Positions 49,267 to 58,377 of a DNA stretch of 64,000 bases are shown here, one piece after another. How positions within the stretch are numbered: position 1 is the first letter of the stretch; the number at the start of each line of letters is the position of its first letter. The notes beneath the pieces were generated by a model that was not told the DNA's origin, did not search any database, and was given only the letters and a program-made list of their open reading frames with translations. The position numbers and the translations under genes are program-made. The stretch spans positions 150,317 through 214,316 of the forward strand of contig NZ_JACVWU010000018.1 of NCBI RefSeq assembly GCF_014596915.1. The letters are read 5' to 3'. The stretch is from Streptomyces sp. TRM68416. GTDB lineage: Bacteria > Actinomycetota > Actinomycetes > Streptomycetales > Streptomycetaceae.

Positions 49267-49860
49267 TCAGGCGGCGCGTAGTGCTCCCAGGAGTTGGGTC
49301 AGCGTCTCCTGGGTGCGGCCCAGGTCCGCGGGGTCGGGGGAGGTCGCCAGCCAGAGGGCGGCTTCGTTCATCGCGCCCGACAGGAGGTGGACGAGCGGGG
49401 CCAGGGGGCGGCGTGCGATGAGTCCCGCGTCCGCGAGGGAGGCCAGGGCCTCGGTGAGGTGGCGGGCCGACGTGGCCTCGTCCATCGCGCGCCATTCGCT
49501 CCACCCGAGGACGGCGGGCCCGTCGATGAGCATGATCCGCTGGATGTCCGGATCGGTGGCCGCGGTGAGGAACTCCAGGCAGCCCGCGGTGAACTGCTCC
49601 CACGGGTCGTCCCGGGCGTCCGCGGCCGCGGCGACGCGCCGGCCCACCTCCTGCTGCACCTCCTCCAGAACCGCCCGGAAGAGCTCCGGCTTACCGGTGA
49701 AGTGGTGGTACAGCGCCCCTTTGGTCACCCCGGCCGCGTGCACGATCTCCGCCAGGCTGACCGCCGCGTAGCCGTGCCCGGAGAACAGGCGCCTGCTCTC
49801 CCGCAGCAGGGTCTGCCTGGTCTGTTCCCGTTGCCGCGCCCGTACGCCCTGCTCCGGCAT
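49267..49860 (-). CDS. TetR-family transcriptional regulator
   Basis: 197-residue repressor with an N-terminal TetR helix-turn-helix (SLAEIVHAAGVTKGALYHHF, residues about 36-55) and an all-helical ligand domain (FLTAATDPDIQRIMLIDGPA, YxxxW-like VLGWSEWRAMDE). ATG at 49860 lies behind GGAGAGGAA. It is divergent from a glyoxalase-family gene; two 15-bp palindromes in the 92-bp space are the probable operators, so it likely represses itself and the glyoxalase gene. The ligand is unknown. Confidence 0.9.
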   Translation of the reverse strand: MPEQGVRARQREQTRQTLLRESRRLFSGHGYAAVSLAEIVHAAGVTKGALYHHFTGKPELFRAVLEEVQQEVGRRVAAAADARDDPWEQFTAGCLEFLTAATDPDIQRIMLIDGPAVLGWSEWRAMDEATSARHLTEALASLADAGLIARRPLAPLVHLLSGAMNEAALWLATSPDPADLGRTQETLTQLLGALRAA

Positions 49861-49890
49861 CGCGTTCCTCTCCCTCGCACCACCCTTTGA

Positions 49891-49935
49891 CATACCGTTG
49901 GTATGCCAATACGTTTCTCGCATACCAACGGTATG
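49891..49935. promoter_or_regulatory. paired TetR operators
   Basis: CATACCGTTGGTATG (49891-49905) and CATACCAACGGTATG (49921-49935) are each CATACC-N3-GGTATG palindromes, and together they form a larger inverted repeat with 30 bp between their starts (about three turns). They fill the middle of the divergent TetR/glyoxalase promoter. Confidence 0.82.
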
Positions 49936-49952
49936 CGAAGGGGGCTTCCGTC

Positions 49953-50369
49953 ATGAAACTGACCGGCTTCTATCCGGTGATCGGCACGGCCAGGCTGGAG
50001 GAGTCCCGCGACTTCTACACGCGCCTGCTGGGCTTCGAGACCACGTTCGCGGCGGACTGGTACGTCAGCCTGCGCCACGCGGCGAACCCGACGTACGAAC
50101 TCGCCCTCCTCGACCACACCCACCCCACCGTCCCCGAGGGCCACCGCGTCGCCGCCCAGGGGCTGCTCCTGAACTTCGAGGTGGCGGACGTGGACGCCGA
50201 GTGGGAGCGCCTCGTCGTACGGGAAGGCCTGCGCCCGCTGCTGGAACTGCGCAGCGAGGACTTCGGCCAGCGCCACTTCATCGTGGCCGATCCCAACGAC
50301 GTACTGATCGACGTCATCACGCCCGTCCCGCCCGCAGCGGAGTACGCCGCCCACTACGCCGACCAGTGA
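49953..50369 (+). CDS. glyoxalase/VOC-family protein
   Basis: 138-residue vicinal-oxygen-chelate protein: FYPVIGTARLEESRDFYTRL, SLRHAANPTYELALLD, FEVADVDAEWERL, FIVADPNDVLIDVI. The fold fits metal-dependent dioxygenases, glyoxalases and drug-binding resistance proteins alike. The usual metal ligands cannot be assigned firmly (His43 and Glu50 are candidates). Start ATG at 49953. Control by the neighbouring TetR protein through the paired operators suggests an inducible detoxification or sequestration role. Confidence 0.82.
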   Translation: MKLTGFYPVIGTARLEESRDFYTRLLGFETTFAADWYVSLRHAANPTYELALLDHTHPTVPEGHRVAAQGLLLNFEVADVDAEWERLVVREGLRPLLELRSEDFGQRHFIVADPNDVLIDVITPVPPAAEYAAHYADQ

Positions 50370-50370
50370 G

Positions 50371-52326
50371 TCAGGAGCAGGCGAACTTCGACTCCGCCCA
50401 GTCCGCGAGCAGCAGCTTGTCGAGGTGGTTGTGCGGCTCGACCACCAGTCGCACGGTCTTGCGTCCGGCGATGTTCACCGAGACGGGGACCGCCGGGTCG
50501 TTGCCGTGGATCATCCCGGAGCGCCACAGCCGGACGCCGTCGGCGTAGACGGAGAAGTAGAAGCGGCCCAGCCCCCGGTTCATGTCGTCGACGCCGACCA
50601 GGGCCTGGTAGGAGTTGCACTGCCGGTTGAGGTCGATGGTGACCGAGGACTCGCCGTGCACGGTCACGCCGCGGGCGTACTGCTTGCCGTCGATCCACAC
50701 GCCGTGCCGCTGCCAGACCCAACTGCTCTCGCCGATGCGCATCTCCGGCGCCGTGCCGTCGCCGTTGACGTCGTACGACAGCTCGCTCCACTGGTAGACC
50801 TCCGGCGGGGGCGGCGGAGTCGGGGTGGGCGTCGGGGTGGGCGTGGGGCTCGGTGTCGGGGTCGGGCTGGGCCTCGGCGTCGGAGTGGGGCTCGGTGTCG
50901 GGGTCGGGCTGGGCCTCGGCGTCGGGGTGGGGCTCGGGGTCGGTGTCGGGGTCGGCTCCGGGGCGAGCACCGGCGGCAGCGGCTGGGGCTGCTTCTTCGG
51001 GGGCTTCGGGGTGGGCGACTCCCGTACGACGGGAGCCGGCGGCGAGGACATGGGCGGCTTGGCGTCCGGCTCCGGCGGCTTCTCGTCGTTGCCGACCAGG
51101 GCGAGCGCCACCGCGGCCGCGGCCACCGCGACCACACCGGCGGCGATACCGGCCTTCACCGGCGCGCCGAGCCCCTCGGAGGCCGCGGCGCCGCCACCGG
51201 CACCCGCCCCGCCCGAGGAGGAGCCGCCCGCAGCGGCAGCGGCGCCCGCGGCGCCCGCCGCACCCGCTCCGGCACCGCCCGCGATGAGCCCGACCGCCTT
51301 GGCGTACCCGGCGGCACCGAACCAGCCGATGACCGCGACCGGCACGACGGCGGGGATGCCGCTGGCGACTTCCTTGATCTGGCCCGCGGCCAGCCGGCAC
51401 TTGGCGCACTCCTCCAGGTGCTTGCGCAGGCCGCGCTCGGCACGCGTGCGCAGGCCGCCGCGCGCGTAGGCGCCGAGCCGGTCGGCATAGCGGGCGCACT
51501 CCTCGTCGCCGGCGAGGCTGGCGCTGACATGGGCCTGGAGGTAGGCCTGCTTGAGGCCCTCGCGGGCCCGACTGGCCAGCACCCGCGTGCCGTTGGCGTC
51601 GAGGCCGAAGAGCGTGGCCACCTCGCTCGGCGACTCGTCCTCGACCTCGGTGTGCCACAGCACGGCCTGCCAGCGCTCGGGCAGCGAGCGGAAGGCCTGC
51701 ATGGCCATCGACTGCTCGGCCTCGTGCATCGCCCGCACATCCGCGCCCAGTTCCAGCGTGTCGTCGTCGGACACCTCCGACGAGCGCGCGGCCTGGGTGG
51801 CGAACACCGCGAAGTCGTCGACGAGTTGCTCCCGCTTCGCCGACTTCGTCCAGGTGGCGGCGACGCGCCGGACACTGGTGAGCAGATACGCGCGTACGGC
51901 GTGCTCGGGGCCGGATCCGCCGCGGACCGCCTGGAGCATGCGGGCGAAGACCTCGGCGGTGAGGTCGTCGGCGGTGTGGCCGTCGCGGCAGCAGGTGCGG
52001 GCGTACCGGCGGACCGCGTCAGCGTGGCGCCGGTACAGCTCCTCGTAGGCCGTGTCGTCGCCCGAGCGCATCCGCTCGATCAGGTCGGCATCGGAGGGCG
52101 GCAGATCCCTGGGCGGGGGCAGGACGCCGTCCTCGCGCCAGTCGCGCTGGGCGGGGACGCTGCCTTCCACGGGCTCGCCGCCCTGCGCCGGGATGCCGGC
52201 CGCCACCGGTCCGCCGCTCTGCGGCAGATCCGGGCGCCCGCCCTGACTCGGCACCTGCGGCGAGTCCGGGCCGCGGCCCTCCGCTTCACCGTCACCGCGT
52301 GACTCGTCCCGCCCGTCAACGCTCAT
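50371..52326 (-). CDS. ECF sigma factor fused to zinc finger, membrane span and NPCBM domain
   Basis: 651 residues combining a cytosolic sigma factor with an extracellular sensor-like module. After a disordered N-terminus, sigma region 2 spans about 79-160 (DDTAYEELYRRHADAVRRYA, DLTAEVFARML) and sigma region 4 about 205-265 (LPERWQAVLWHTEVED, SPSEVATLFGLDANGTRVLA). A putative anti-sigma-type zinc finger follows (HLEECAKC, about 302-310). A span lies at about 391-411 (AGIAAGVVAVAAAAVALALV), then a Pro/Thr/Ser linker of TPTPSPTPTPRP repeats, and a C-terminal NPCBM/NEW2-like carbohydrate-binding domain (VNGDGTAPEMRIGE, RGVTVHGESSVTIDL, GMIHGNDPAVPVSV). ATG at 52326. It would act at the membrane, with wall or glycan binding outside and promoter recognition inside. 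Confidence 0.88.
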   Translation of the reverse strand: MSVDGRDESRGDGEAEGRGPDSPQVPSQGGRPDLPQSGGPVAAGIPAQGGEPVEGSVPAQRDWREDGVLPPPRDLPPSDADLIERMRSGDDTAYEELYRRHADAVRRYARTCCRDGHTADDLTAEVFARMLQAVRGGSGPEHAVRAYLLTSVRRVAATWTKSAKREQLVDDFAVFATQAARSSEVSDDDTLELGADVRAMHEAEQSMAMQAFRSLPERWQAVLWHTEVEDESPSEVATLFGLDANGTRVLASRAREGLKQAYLQAHVSASLAGDEECARYADRLGAYARGGLRTRAERGLRKHLEECAKCRLAAGQIKEVASGIPAVVPVAVIGWFGAAGYAKAVGLIAGGAGAGAAGAAGAAAAAGGSSSGGAGAGGGAAASEGLGAPVKAGIAAGVVAVAAAAVALALVGNDEKPPEPDAKPPMSSPPAPVVRESPTPKPPKKQPQPLPPVLAPEPTPTPTPSPTPTPRPSPTPTPSPTPTPRPSPTPTPSPTPTPTPTPTPPPPPEVYQWSELSYDVNGDGTAPEMRIGESSWVWQRHGVWIDGKQYARGVTVHGESSVTIDLNRQCNSYQALVGVDDMNRGLGRFYFSVYADGVRLWRSGMIHGNDPAVPVSVNIAGRKTVRLVVEPHNHLDKLLLADWAESKFACS

Positions 52327-52606
52327 CGCGGAAAGCCCCCGCCGCCAGCCCAACCAGTCCCGACCACCGGGTCAGAGTGCCATATTGGCTTTTGGTCAGG
52401 ACCCGCTGGCAAGAGGCATCCACTCGTCCGTGGGGACTTGCCGCAATGCAGTACTAGCCGTCACCCGTACGGGGAAGGGTCAAATGACGCTCTCCGCAGG
52501 GCAGTTGGGTCATCGGCCCGAAATGACCGGTGTGTCCCCGGGGGTGGCCGGCGCGGGAGCCTCCCGGCGCCCGCGCCCCACCGTCACCATTTCGAGTCAC
52601 ACGCCG

Positions 52607-53419
52607 TCACGACGGCCGCGACCGCAGACCCTCCAGGAGGATGTCCAGCAGTCGCGCCGAGGCCGCCGCCTGCTGCGCCGCGTCCGGCAGCGAGGGCGCC
52701 GCCGTCGCTATCACCAGCAGAACGTCCGCCACCGACACATCGGCCCGCAACTCACCCGCCGCGCGCGCCCGCTCCACGAGCTGCCCCACGACATCCAGCA
52801 GCGCCGCCGCACCGCCATCGTCCCCGGGGACCCCGGACGCCCCGGAGACCCCCGAGCCCCCGGCCGGGCTCGCCGGCTCTCCCGGCACCAGCCGCAGCTC
52901 ACCCGCGCCCGGCTGGGTCCGCTGCTGCGGCACCCGCGCCTCGTCGAACCCGGCGCCGTCGGCGCGCTCGTCCGCGACCCCGACCCGCAGCACCTGCGGC
53001 GGCAGCAGCCGCCCGGCACCCGAGGCCACCGACGTCCGCAGGAACCGCGACAGCGCCGACCACGGCTCGTCCTCCTGCCCGAGCGCGGCCCGGGCCTGCT
53101 CGGTCAGCCGGGAGGTCTCCTCCTCGGCTATCCGCCGCACCAGGACGTCCTTGCTCGGGAAGCGCCGGTACACCGTGCCGACGCCGACCCGCGCGCGCCG
53201 CGCCACGTCCTCCATCGGCGCGCCGTACCCCAGTTCACCGAAGACCTCGCGCGCCGCGCGCAGGACGTGCTCCAGATTGCGCTGTGCGTCCACGCGCAGC
53301 GGCGTCGTCCGCGGGCCGTCCCCGCGTCCGTTCCCCGTCGCGCTCATGGCGCCGCCCATCGCCCCGCCACCGGGCGCGACGGCGGACGCGGACGACCAAT
53401 GAGAGTCCTGAACATGCAT
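52607..53419 (-). CDS. TetR-family transcriptional regulator
   Basis: 270-residue regulator. The helix-turn-helix sits at about residues 60-85 (ARRARVGVGTVYRRFPSKDV), after a Gly/Ala-rich N-terminal extension of about 40 residues. The ligand domain has a long Gly/Ser/Pro insertion (ASPAGGSGVSGASGVPGDDG) that is unusual in the family. ATG at 53419 lies behind GGGGGA. It is divergent from the NDH-2 gene across 386 bp, so it may control that gene, but no clear operator palindrome is visible. Confidence 0.85.
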   Translation of the reverse strand: MHVQDSHWSSASAVAPGGGAMGGAMSATGNGRGDGPRTTPLRVDAQRNLEHVLRAAREVFGELGYGAPMEDVARRARVGVGTVYRRFPSKDVLVRRIAEEETSRLTEQARAALGQEDEPWSALSRFLRTSVASGAGRLLPPQVLRVGVADERADGAGFDEARVPQQRTQPGAGELRLVPGEPASPAGGSGVSGASGVPGDDGGAAALLDVVGQLVERARAAGELRADVSVADVLLVIATAAPSLPDAAQQAAASARLLDILLEGLRSRPS

Positions 53420-53805
53420 AAGTGATCCCCCGGTAATGACGTCTCCCCCCGGAGACTCTCCCCGCCATTCGACAGCCGGAGTGTTGTGGAACGAGCCCGG
53501 ACCACGAGCCCGCCCGTCGCGAACCCGTAGAGCCCGACGAGCGCATCCCCCACACACCGTCGACACACGAACATAGTTGAGAGGGAGTCAATTCAGAAGG
53601 GGCAGGTTCCGCACGGAGCGCCCCCCGATCGGAGTACGGGCCGCATAAGTCCCGATTGCACCCCCTGGAAACCCCCGGCGCACACCCGTTGACCTGCGGT
53701 CCTTCCGCGCACTCCGGTAATTCGGCCAACCCCGGCCGCCGACGCCCGGCGGTCACACAAATTGCCGAGGCTGTGGACAAACTCAAGCGCTGGGTGCGTC
53801 ATGGG
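53420..53805. other. 386-bp divergent promoter region
   Basis: No gene seen between the TetR gene and the NDH-2 gene. It is more AT-rich around 53565-53605 (ACGAACATAGTTGAGAGGG) where a promoter is likely. The NDH-2 frame stays open through much of the right part, so part of it may be coding if an earlier start is used. Confidence 0.45.
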
Positions 53806-55185
53806 GTGGTGAAGGAACGTGCGCGCATTCTCGTTGTCGGCGGCGGCTACGTCGGGATGTACACGGCACTGCGACTCCAGCGGAAGTTGAAACGGGAACT
53901 CAAACGCGGAGAAGTCGAGGTCACGGTCGTCACTCCCGACCCGTACATGACTTATCAGCCGTTCCTTCCCGAAGCCGCCGCCGGTTCCATCTCCCCCCGC
54001 CATGTCGTGGTCCCCCTGCGCCGCGTCCTCGACCGCTGCCGGCTCGTCGTCGGCGAGGTCCGCTCCATCGACCACGCGGGGCGCACCGCCACCCTCACCA
54101 CCCTCGCCACCGAGGAGGAGGGCACCGGCACCGAACAGCTCTCCTACGACGAACTCGTCCTCGCCCCCGGCTCCGTGTCCCGCACGCTCCCCGTCCCCGG
54201 ACTCGCCGAGCACGGCATCGGATTCAAGACCGTCGAAGAGGCCATCGGACTGCGCAACCACGTCATCGAGCAGATGGACATCGCCTCCGCCACCCGCGAC
54301 CCCGCGATCCGCGACGCGGCCCTCACCTTCGTCTTCGTCGGCGGCGGCTACGCGGGCGTCGAGGCGCTCGCCGAACTGGAGGACATGGCCCGCTACACCG
54401 CGCGGTACTACCACAACGTCCGCCGCGAGGACATGAAGTGGATCCTCGTCGAGGCCTCCGACCGCATCCTGCCCGAGGTCGGCGAGGAGATGGGCCGCTA
54501 CACCGTCACCGAACTGCGCCGCCGCAACATCGACGTACGCCTCGGCACCCGCCTGGAGACCTGCGCCGACCGGATCGCCGTCCTCAGCGACGGCGCCCGC
54601 TTCCCCACCCGCACCCTCGTGTGGACCGCCGGCGTCAAACCCCACCCCCTGGTCGCCGCCACCGACCTGCCGCGCACGGACCGGGGACGGCTGAAGTGCA
54701 CCCCCGAGCTGACGATCGAGGGCACCACGCGCGCGTGGGCCGCGGGCGACGCCGCCGCCGTCCCCGACGTCACCGCCGCCGAACCGGGCCGCGAGACCGC
54801 CCCCAACGCCCAGCACGCCCTGCGCCAGGCCAAGCTCCTCGGCGACAACATCGCGCACGCACTGCGCGGCGAGCCCCTGGAGACGTACTCCCGCAAATAC
54901 GTCGGCTCGGTGGCCTCCCTGGGCCTCCACAAAGGCGTCGCACATGTCTACGGACGCAAGCTGAAGGGCTACCCTGCCTGGTTCATGCACCGCGTCTACC
55001 ACCTGAGCAGGGTGCCCACCTTCAACCGCAAGGCCCGTGTCCTGGCCGAATGGACGCTGTCGGGGCTCTTCAAACGGGAGATCGTCTCCCTCGGTTCACT
55101 CGAACATCCCCGAGCGGAGTTCGAACTCGCGGCCGGTGGAAAGCCTCCTCACGAACCGAACGACGACTCGAAGGGGTCGTCCTGA
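53806..55185 (+). CDS. ndh: type II NADH dehydrogenase (NDH-2)
   Basis: Non-proton-pumping NADH:quinone oxidoreductase, about 459 residues, peripheral membrane FAD protein. FAD-binding ILVVGGGYVGMYTALRL, then MTYQPFLPEAAAGSISPRH, the second dinucleotide fold FVFVGGGYAGVEALAEL (NADH), TLVWTAGVKPHP and WAAGDAAAVPDV with the FAD Asp, and a basic C-terminal membrane-binding part (GRKLKGYPAWFMHRVYHLSR). The start is uncertain: GTGs at 53806 and 53809 give the usual VKERARIL N-terminus but have a weak ribosome binding site, and GTG at 53773 is possible. Followed by a SpoIIE-type gene after 173 bp. Confidence 0.92.
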   Translation: MVKERARILVVGGGYVGMYTALRLQRKLKRELKRGEVEVTVVTPDPYMTYQPFLPEAAAGSISPRHVVVPLRRVLDRCRLVVGEVRSIDHAGRTATLTTLATEEEGTGTEQLSYDELVLAPGSVSRTLPVPGLAEHGIGFKTVEEAIGLRNHVIEQMDIASATRDPAIRDAALTFVFVGGGYAGVEALAELEDMARYTARYYHNVRREDMKWILVEASDRILPEVGEEMGRYTVTELRRRNIDVRLGTRLETCADRIAVLSDGARFPTRTLVWTAGVKPHPLVAATDLPRTDRGRLKCTPELTIEGTTRAWAAGDAAAVPDVTAAEPGRETAPNAQHALRQAKLLGDNIAHALRGEPLETYSRKYVGSVASLGLHKGVAHVYGRKLKGYPAWFMHRVYHLSRVPTFNRKARVLAEWTLSGLFKREIVSLGSLEHPRAEFELAAGGKPPHEPNDDSKGSS

Positions 55186-55358
55186 CCGGACCGAGGAACT
55201 CCACCGAGCGGGCAGGCGTCTGACGGATGTCGGCCCGGTCCGCCACACTGCCAGACTGACCCCGCCCCTGGACGACCCTGGACGACCAACGGACGGGCAC
55301 CACCCCGCCCCGGCCGGGTCCGGAGCTGGCCGAAGACGACGACACGAGGCAAGGATTC

Positions 55359-57008
55359 GTGAACTTCACGCGCTGGAGCGCCCGGCTCCCCGGAACGCAG
55401 CGCCGCGCCGCAGCGCGGACCGAACACACGGTCACCGCCGAGCGGCGGGGGGAGAGCGCGAGCTCCGTCCCCGCGGCCAGAGCCGAACAGCTCACCGACG
55501 AGACCCCGCCCGTCCCCGCCGTGGACGATCTGCCCGTACGCGAGGTCCTCGACCGCGTCCCGGCCCTCGTCGCCCTGGTCCACGGCCCCGACCACCGCCT
55601 CGGCTACGTCAACGACGCCTACGCCACGGCCTTCGGCGACCGCGCCCTCGGCGAACAGGCCCGCGTGGTCATGCCGGAACTCGACGAGCTGGGCCTCTTC
55701 CCCCTCCTCGACCAGGTCCTGCGCAGCGGCAAGCCCCGCACGGTCAAGTCCCGCAAGGCCCCCGACGGCCGCTCCTACACCTTCACGTGCAGCCCGGTGA
55801 CCGAGGGGGACGGCGGCGTCCTGATCTTCGCCACCGACGTCACCGACCACGCCGAGGCCGCCGAACGCCTGCGCGCCAGCGAGCGCCGCCAGCGCGAGAC
55901 CGCGGTCACCCTGCAGCGCTCCCTGCTCCCGCAGGAACTGGAGGAGCCGGACGACCTGCGCATCGCGGCCACCTACCAGCCCGGCGGCACCGAGGCCGCC
56001 GTCGGCGGCGACTGGTACGACGTGATCACCCTCGGCGGCGGCCGCACGGCCCTGGTGATCGGCGACGTCATGGGCAGGGGCGTGCGCGCGGCGGCCGTCA
56101 TGGGCCAACTGCGTACGGCGGTCAGGGCCTACGCCCGCCTCGACCTCCCCCCGCACGAGGTCCTCCAGCTCCTCGACGGCCTCGCCACCGAGATCGACGC
56201 CAACCAGATCGCCACCTGCGTCTACGCCGTCCACGACCCGAACGAGGGCCGACTGGTGTACGCCTCCGCCGGCCACCTCCCGATCCTCGTCCGCGACGAG
56301 AACGGCACGGTCCTGCGCGCCGACGAGCCGACCGGCCCGCCGCTGGGCACCGGCGGCTGGATGCACGCGTCCGGCTCGATCCCGCTGAGCCCCGGCTCCA
56401 CGGCCGTGCTCTACACGGACGGCCTGGTGGAGCGCCGCGACGAGGACCTGGACGAGGGCATCGCCGCCCTGGAGCGCGCCCTGGCCGGCGCCACGGGCAC
56501 CCCCCAGGTGGTCTGCGACCGCCTGGTCCGCTCGGCGGGCGTCACGGCCGACCACGACGACGACGTGGCGGTCCTGGTGCTCCAGCACCCGGCCCGCAGC
56601 GGCCCGGACAGCGAACTGTTCCGCAACGCGGCACTGGAACTGCTCGGCGGCGTGGAAGCGGCCCCACGCGCGCGTGCGTTCGCCTCCGGCGTGCTGACGA
56701 GCTGGCGGTTCCCCACGGAACTCCACGACCTCGGGGTCCTCGCCGCGAGCGAGCTGGTCGCCAACAGCCTCCAGCACGGGCACCCGCCCATGCGGCTGCG
56801 CCTGCGCCGCACCGACCGCCGCCTGATCGTCGAGGTCACCGACGGCGACGACCACCTCCCCCGCCGCCGTCGCGCCGAACCCGCCGACGAGTCCGGCCGA
56901 GGCATCGCCATCGTCGCCACGATCGCCTCCGCCTGGGGCTCCAGACGCGCCCCGGGCGGCGGCAAGGCCGTGTGGTGCGAGTTCGTACTGCCGCAGGCGA
57001 CGCCCTGA
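55359..57008 (+). CDS. PAS-SpoIIE phosphatase-HATPase regulatory protein
   Basis: 549-residue cytosolic signalling protein. PAS domain at about 60-165 (VHGPDHRLGYVNDAYATAFG, GVLIFATDVTDH), then a SpoIIE/PP2C domain (VGGDWYDVITLGGGRTALVI, GDVMGRGVRAAAVMG, YTDGLVERRDED, DHDDDVAVLVL) and a C-terminal RsbW-like HATPase domain (ASELVANSLQHGHPP, ESGRGIAIV). One protein thus carries both phosphatase and anti-sigma kinase-type modules of partner-switching pathways, a combination common in Streptomyces. GTG at 55359 follows AAGGA. The signal sensed by PAS and the partner anti-anti-sigma factor are unknown. Confidence 0.92.
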   Translation: MNFTRWSARLPGTQRRAAARTEHTVTAERRGESASSVPAARAEQLTDETPPVPAVDDLPVREVLDRVPALVALVHGPDHRLGYVNDAYATAFGDRALGEQARVVMPELDELGLFPLLDQVLRSGKPRTVKSRKAPDGRSYTFTCSPVTEGDGGVLIFATDVTDHAEAAERLRASERRQRETAVTLQRSLLPQELEEPDDLRIAATYQPGGTEAAVGGDWYDVITLGGGRTALVIGDVMGRGVRAAAVMGQLRTAVRAYARLDLPPHEVLQLLDGLATEIDANQIATCVYAVHDPNEGRLVYASAGHLPILVRDENGTVLRADEPTGPPLGTGGWMHASGSIPLSPGSTAVLYTDGLVERRDEDLDEGIAALERALAGATGTPQVVCDRLVRSAGVTADHDDDVAVLVLQHPARSGPDSELFRNAALELLGGVEAAPRARAFASGVLTSWRFPTELHDLGVLAASELVANSLQHGHPPMRLRLRRTDRRLIVEVTDGDDHLPRRRRAEPADESGRGIAIVATIASAWGSRRAPGGGKAVWCEFVLPQATP

Positions 57009-57015
57009 CGGGCCG

Positions 57016-57741
57016 TCACACCCACTCGGCCACCTGCATCTCCGTCAGGCGGGTGGTCCCGACCCCCGCCTGCCAGGCGATGCGGGCCGCGTGCAGCCGG
57101 GTGTCGGCACCGAGCTTCGTGTAGATGCGCCGCAGATGGTCCTTGACGGTGTCGGTGCTCAGATTGAGCGCGCTCGCGATCTCCCGGTTGGGCAGGCCGT
57201 CGCCGACGAGCGCAAGGACGTCCCGTTCGCGCGGGGTGAGCGCGGACACCAGGGCCTCGGCCGGAGCACGTTCCTGGTGCGGGTGGACGGGACGGACGTA
57301 CGCGTTCTTCACGGGCTCCGTCAGGCAGGGGTCCAGCGCCAGACTTCCCTGGGCCACGGCGGCCACCGCCCACGGCAGGTGCACGGCGGCGGTGGCCCGG
57401 CGGAGGATGCCCGCCGCGCCGTGCCGGAGCAGGTGACGCGTGCCGTGCCCGGTCAGCCGGTCGGCCAGTACGACGCTGGCGGGCGTCCGGCGCCGACCCG
57501 CTGGTTCCGGGCGCCGTTGCCCGCCCGCGTCCGGTCCATGGAGCCGCAGCAGCGTGTGCAGGGCCTCGCTCTCCGCCGCATGGCTGATCACCAGGACGTC
57601 GGGCCGTGACCACCGCACGATGTCCGTCACGGTGCCGGGCGCTCCCTCGGCGACGACACCGAAACGCTGCGTCTCCTCCAGCGCCGCACGGACCGCTGTC
57701 CGTACGGAGTGCATGGGCGCAACCAACGCAACACGTAGCAT
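57016..57741 (-). CDS. LuxR-family regulator with pseudo-receiver domain
   Basis: 241-residue regulator. The C-terminal 65 residues are a LuxR/NarL helix-turn-helix (LTPRERDVLALVGDGLPNRE, LNLSTDTVKDHLRRIYTKLG). The N-terminal half resembles a response-regulator receiver (LRVALVAPMHSVRTAVRAAL, RPDVLVISHAAE), but the phosphorylated Asp position reads Ser/His (VISHA), so phosphorylation is unlikely. ATG at 57741 has GGGGGA upstream; longer starts at 57774 and 57795 are weaker. It is convergent with the PAS-SpoIIE gene, only 7 bp apart, and divergent from the I36-like gene. No histidine kinase is adjacent. Confidence 0.85.
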   Translation of the reverse strand: MLRVALVAPMHSVRTAVRAALEETQRFGVVAEGAPGTVTDIVRWSRPDVLVISHAAESEALHTLLRLHGPDAGGQRRPEPAGRRRTPASVVLADRLTGHGTRHLLRHGAAGILRRATAAVHLPWAVAAVAQGSLALDPCLTEPVKNAYVRPVHPHQERAPAEALVSALTPRERDVLALVGDGLPNREIASALNLSTDTVKDHLRRIYTKLGADTRLHAARIAWQAGVGTTRLTEMQVAEWV

Positions 57742-58007
57742 CCGTTCCCCCGTCAGGCCAGACCGCTCGGTCATGAGGAGCTCGCTGTGGTCCAACCGGT
57801 CCTTCAGGATTCAAGCATCGACGGTAGCTTCACGCTTGTGAACGCACAGGTCAAGCGGATCCTGCCCGTAGGGGGAACGCATCACGTCTGTCAACTCCCC
57901 TACTGGGTGGGAGAGATCAAGAGCCCCCCGGGCGGTGGGGTACGCAAGTGACGGGTGAGGCGACAGGGTTGTGAAGACCTGGAACGCCTGACGCCCAAGG
58001 GGGACCG

Positions 58008-58376
58008 ATGAGAGTCAAGACAGCCATCGCGGCGACGATGATCGTGGGCGCGAGCCTGCTCACCACGCAGGGCGTGGCGAACGCGGCGCTGAGCGACTGC
58101 AACTCCAACAACATGTGCATGTGGGGGAACAACGACTTCCGGTGGATGATCGGCGAACGCGCCCACGGCTCCAACACGTGGGTGAACCTGACCGGCGACC
58201 GGAACGACGAGATGGACTCGTGGGCCAACCGCTCGGCCACCCACACCGGTTGCATGGCCGAGAACTCCAACGGCTCCGGCGACCGGCAGACCATGCACCG
58301 GAACGACAACGACAACAACGTCGCCCCCTGGAACAGCGACGAGATCTCGTCCTGGCGCACGACGAACGGATGCTGA
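58008..58376 (+). CDS. exported peptidase inhibitor I36-like protein
   Basis: 122-residue secreted protein: signal peptide (KTAIAATMIVGASLLTTQGV ... ANA) and a mature domain of about 95 residues with a beta/gamma-crystallin-like pattern (CNSNNMCMWGNNDFRW, DEMDSWANRS). Four Cys (CNSNNMC, TGC, NGC) suggest two disulfides; the many Asn and Asp residues may bind calcium. It resembles the I36 inhibitor family (SMI from Streptomyces), but inhibition of a protease is not shown. ATG at 58008 follows AAGGGGGA. An ABC transporter gene starts 1 bp after its stop, so the three genes form an operon. Confidence 0.75.
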   Translation: MRVKTAIAATMIVGASLLTTQGVANAALSDCNSNNMCMWGNNDFRWMIGERAHGSNTWVNLTGDRNDEMDSWANRSATHTGCMAENSNGSGDRQTMHRNDNDNNVAPWNSDEISSWRTTNGC

Positions 58377-58377
58377 G

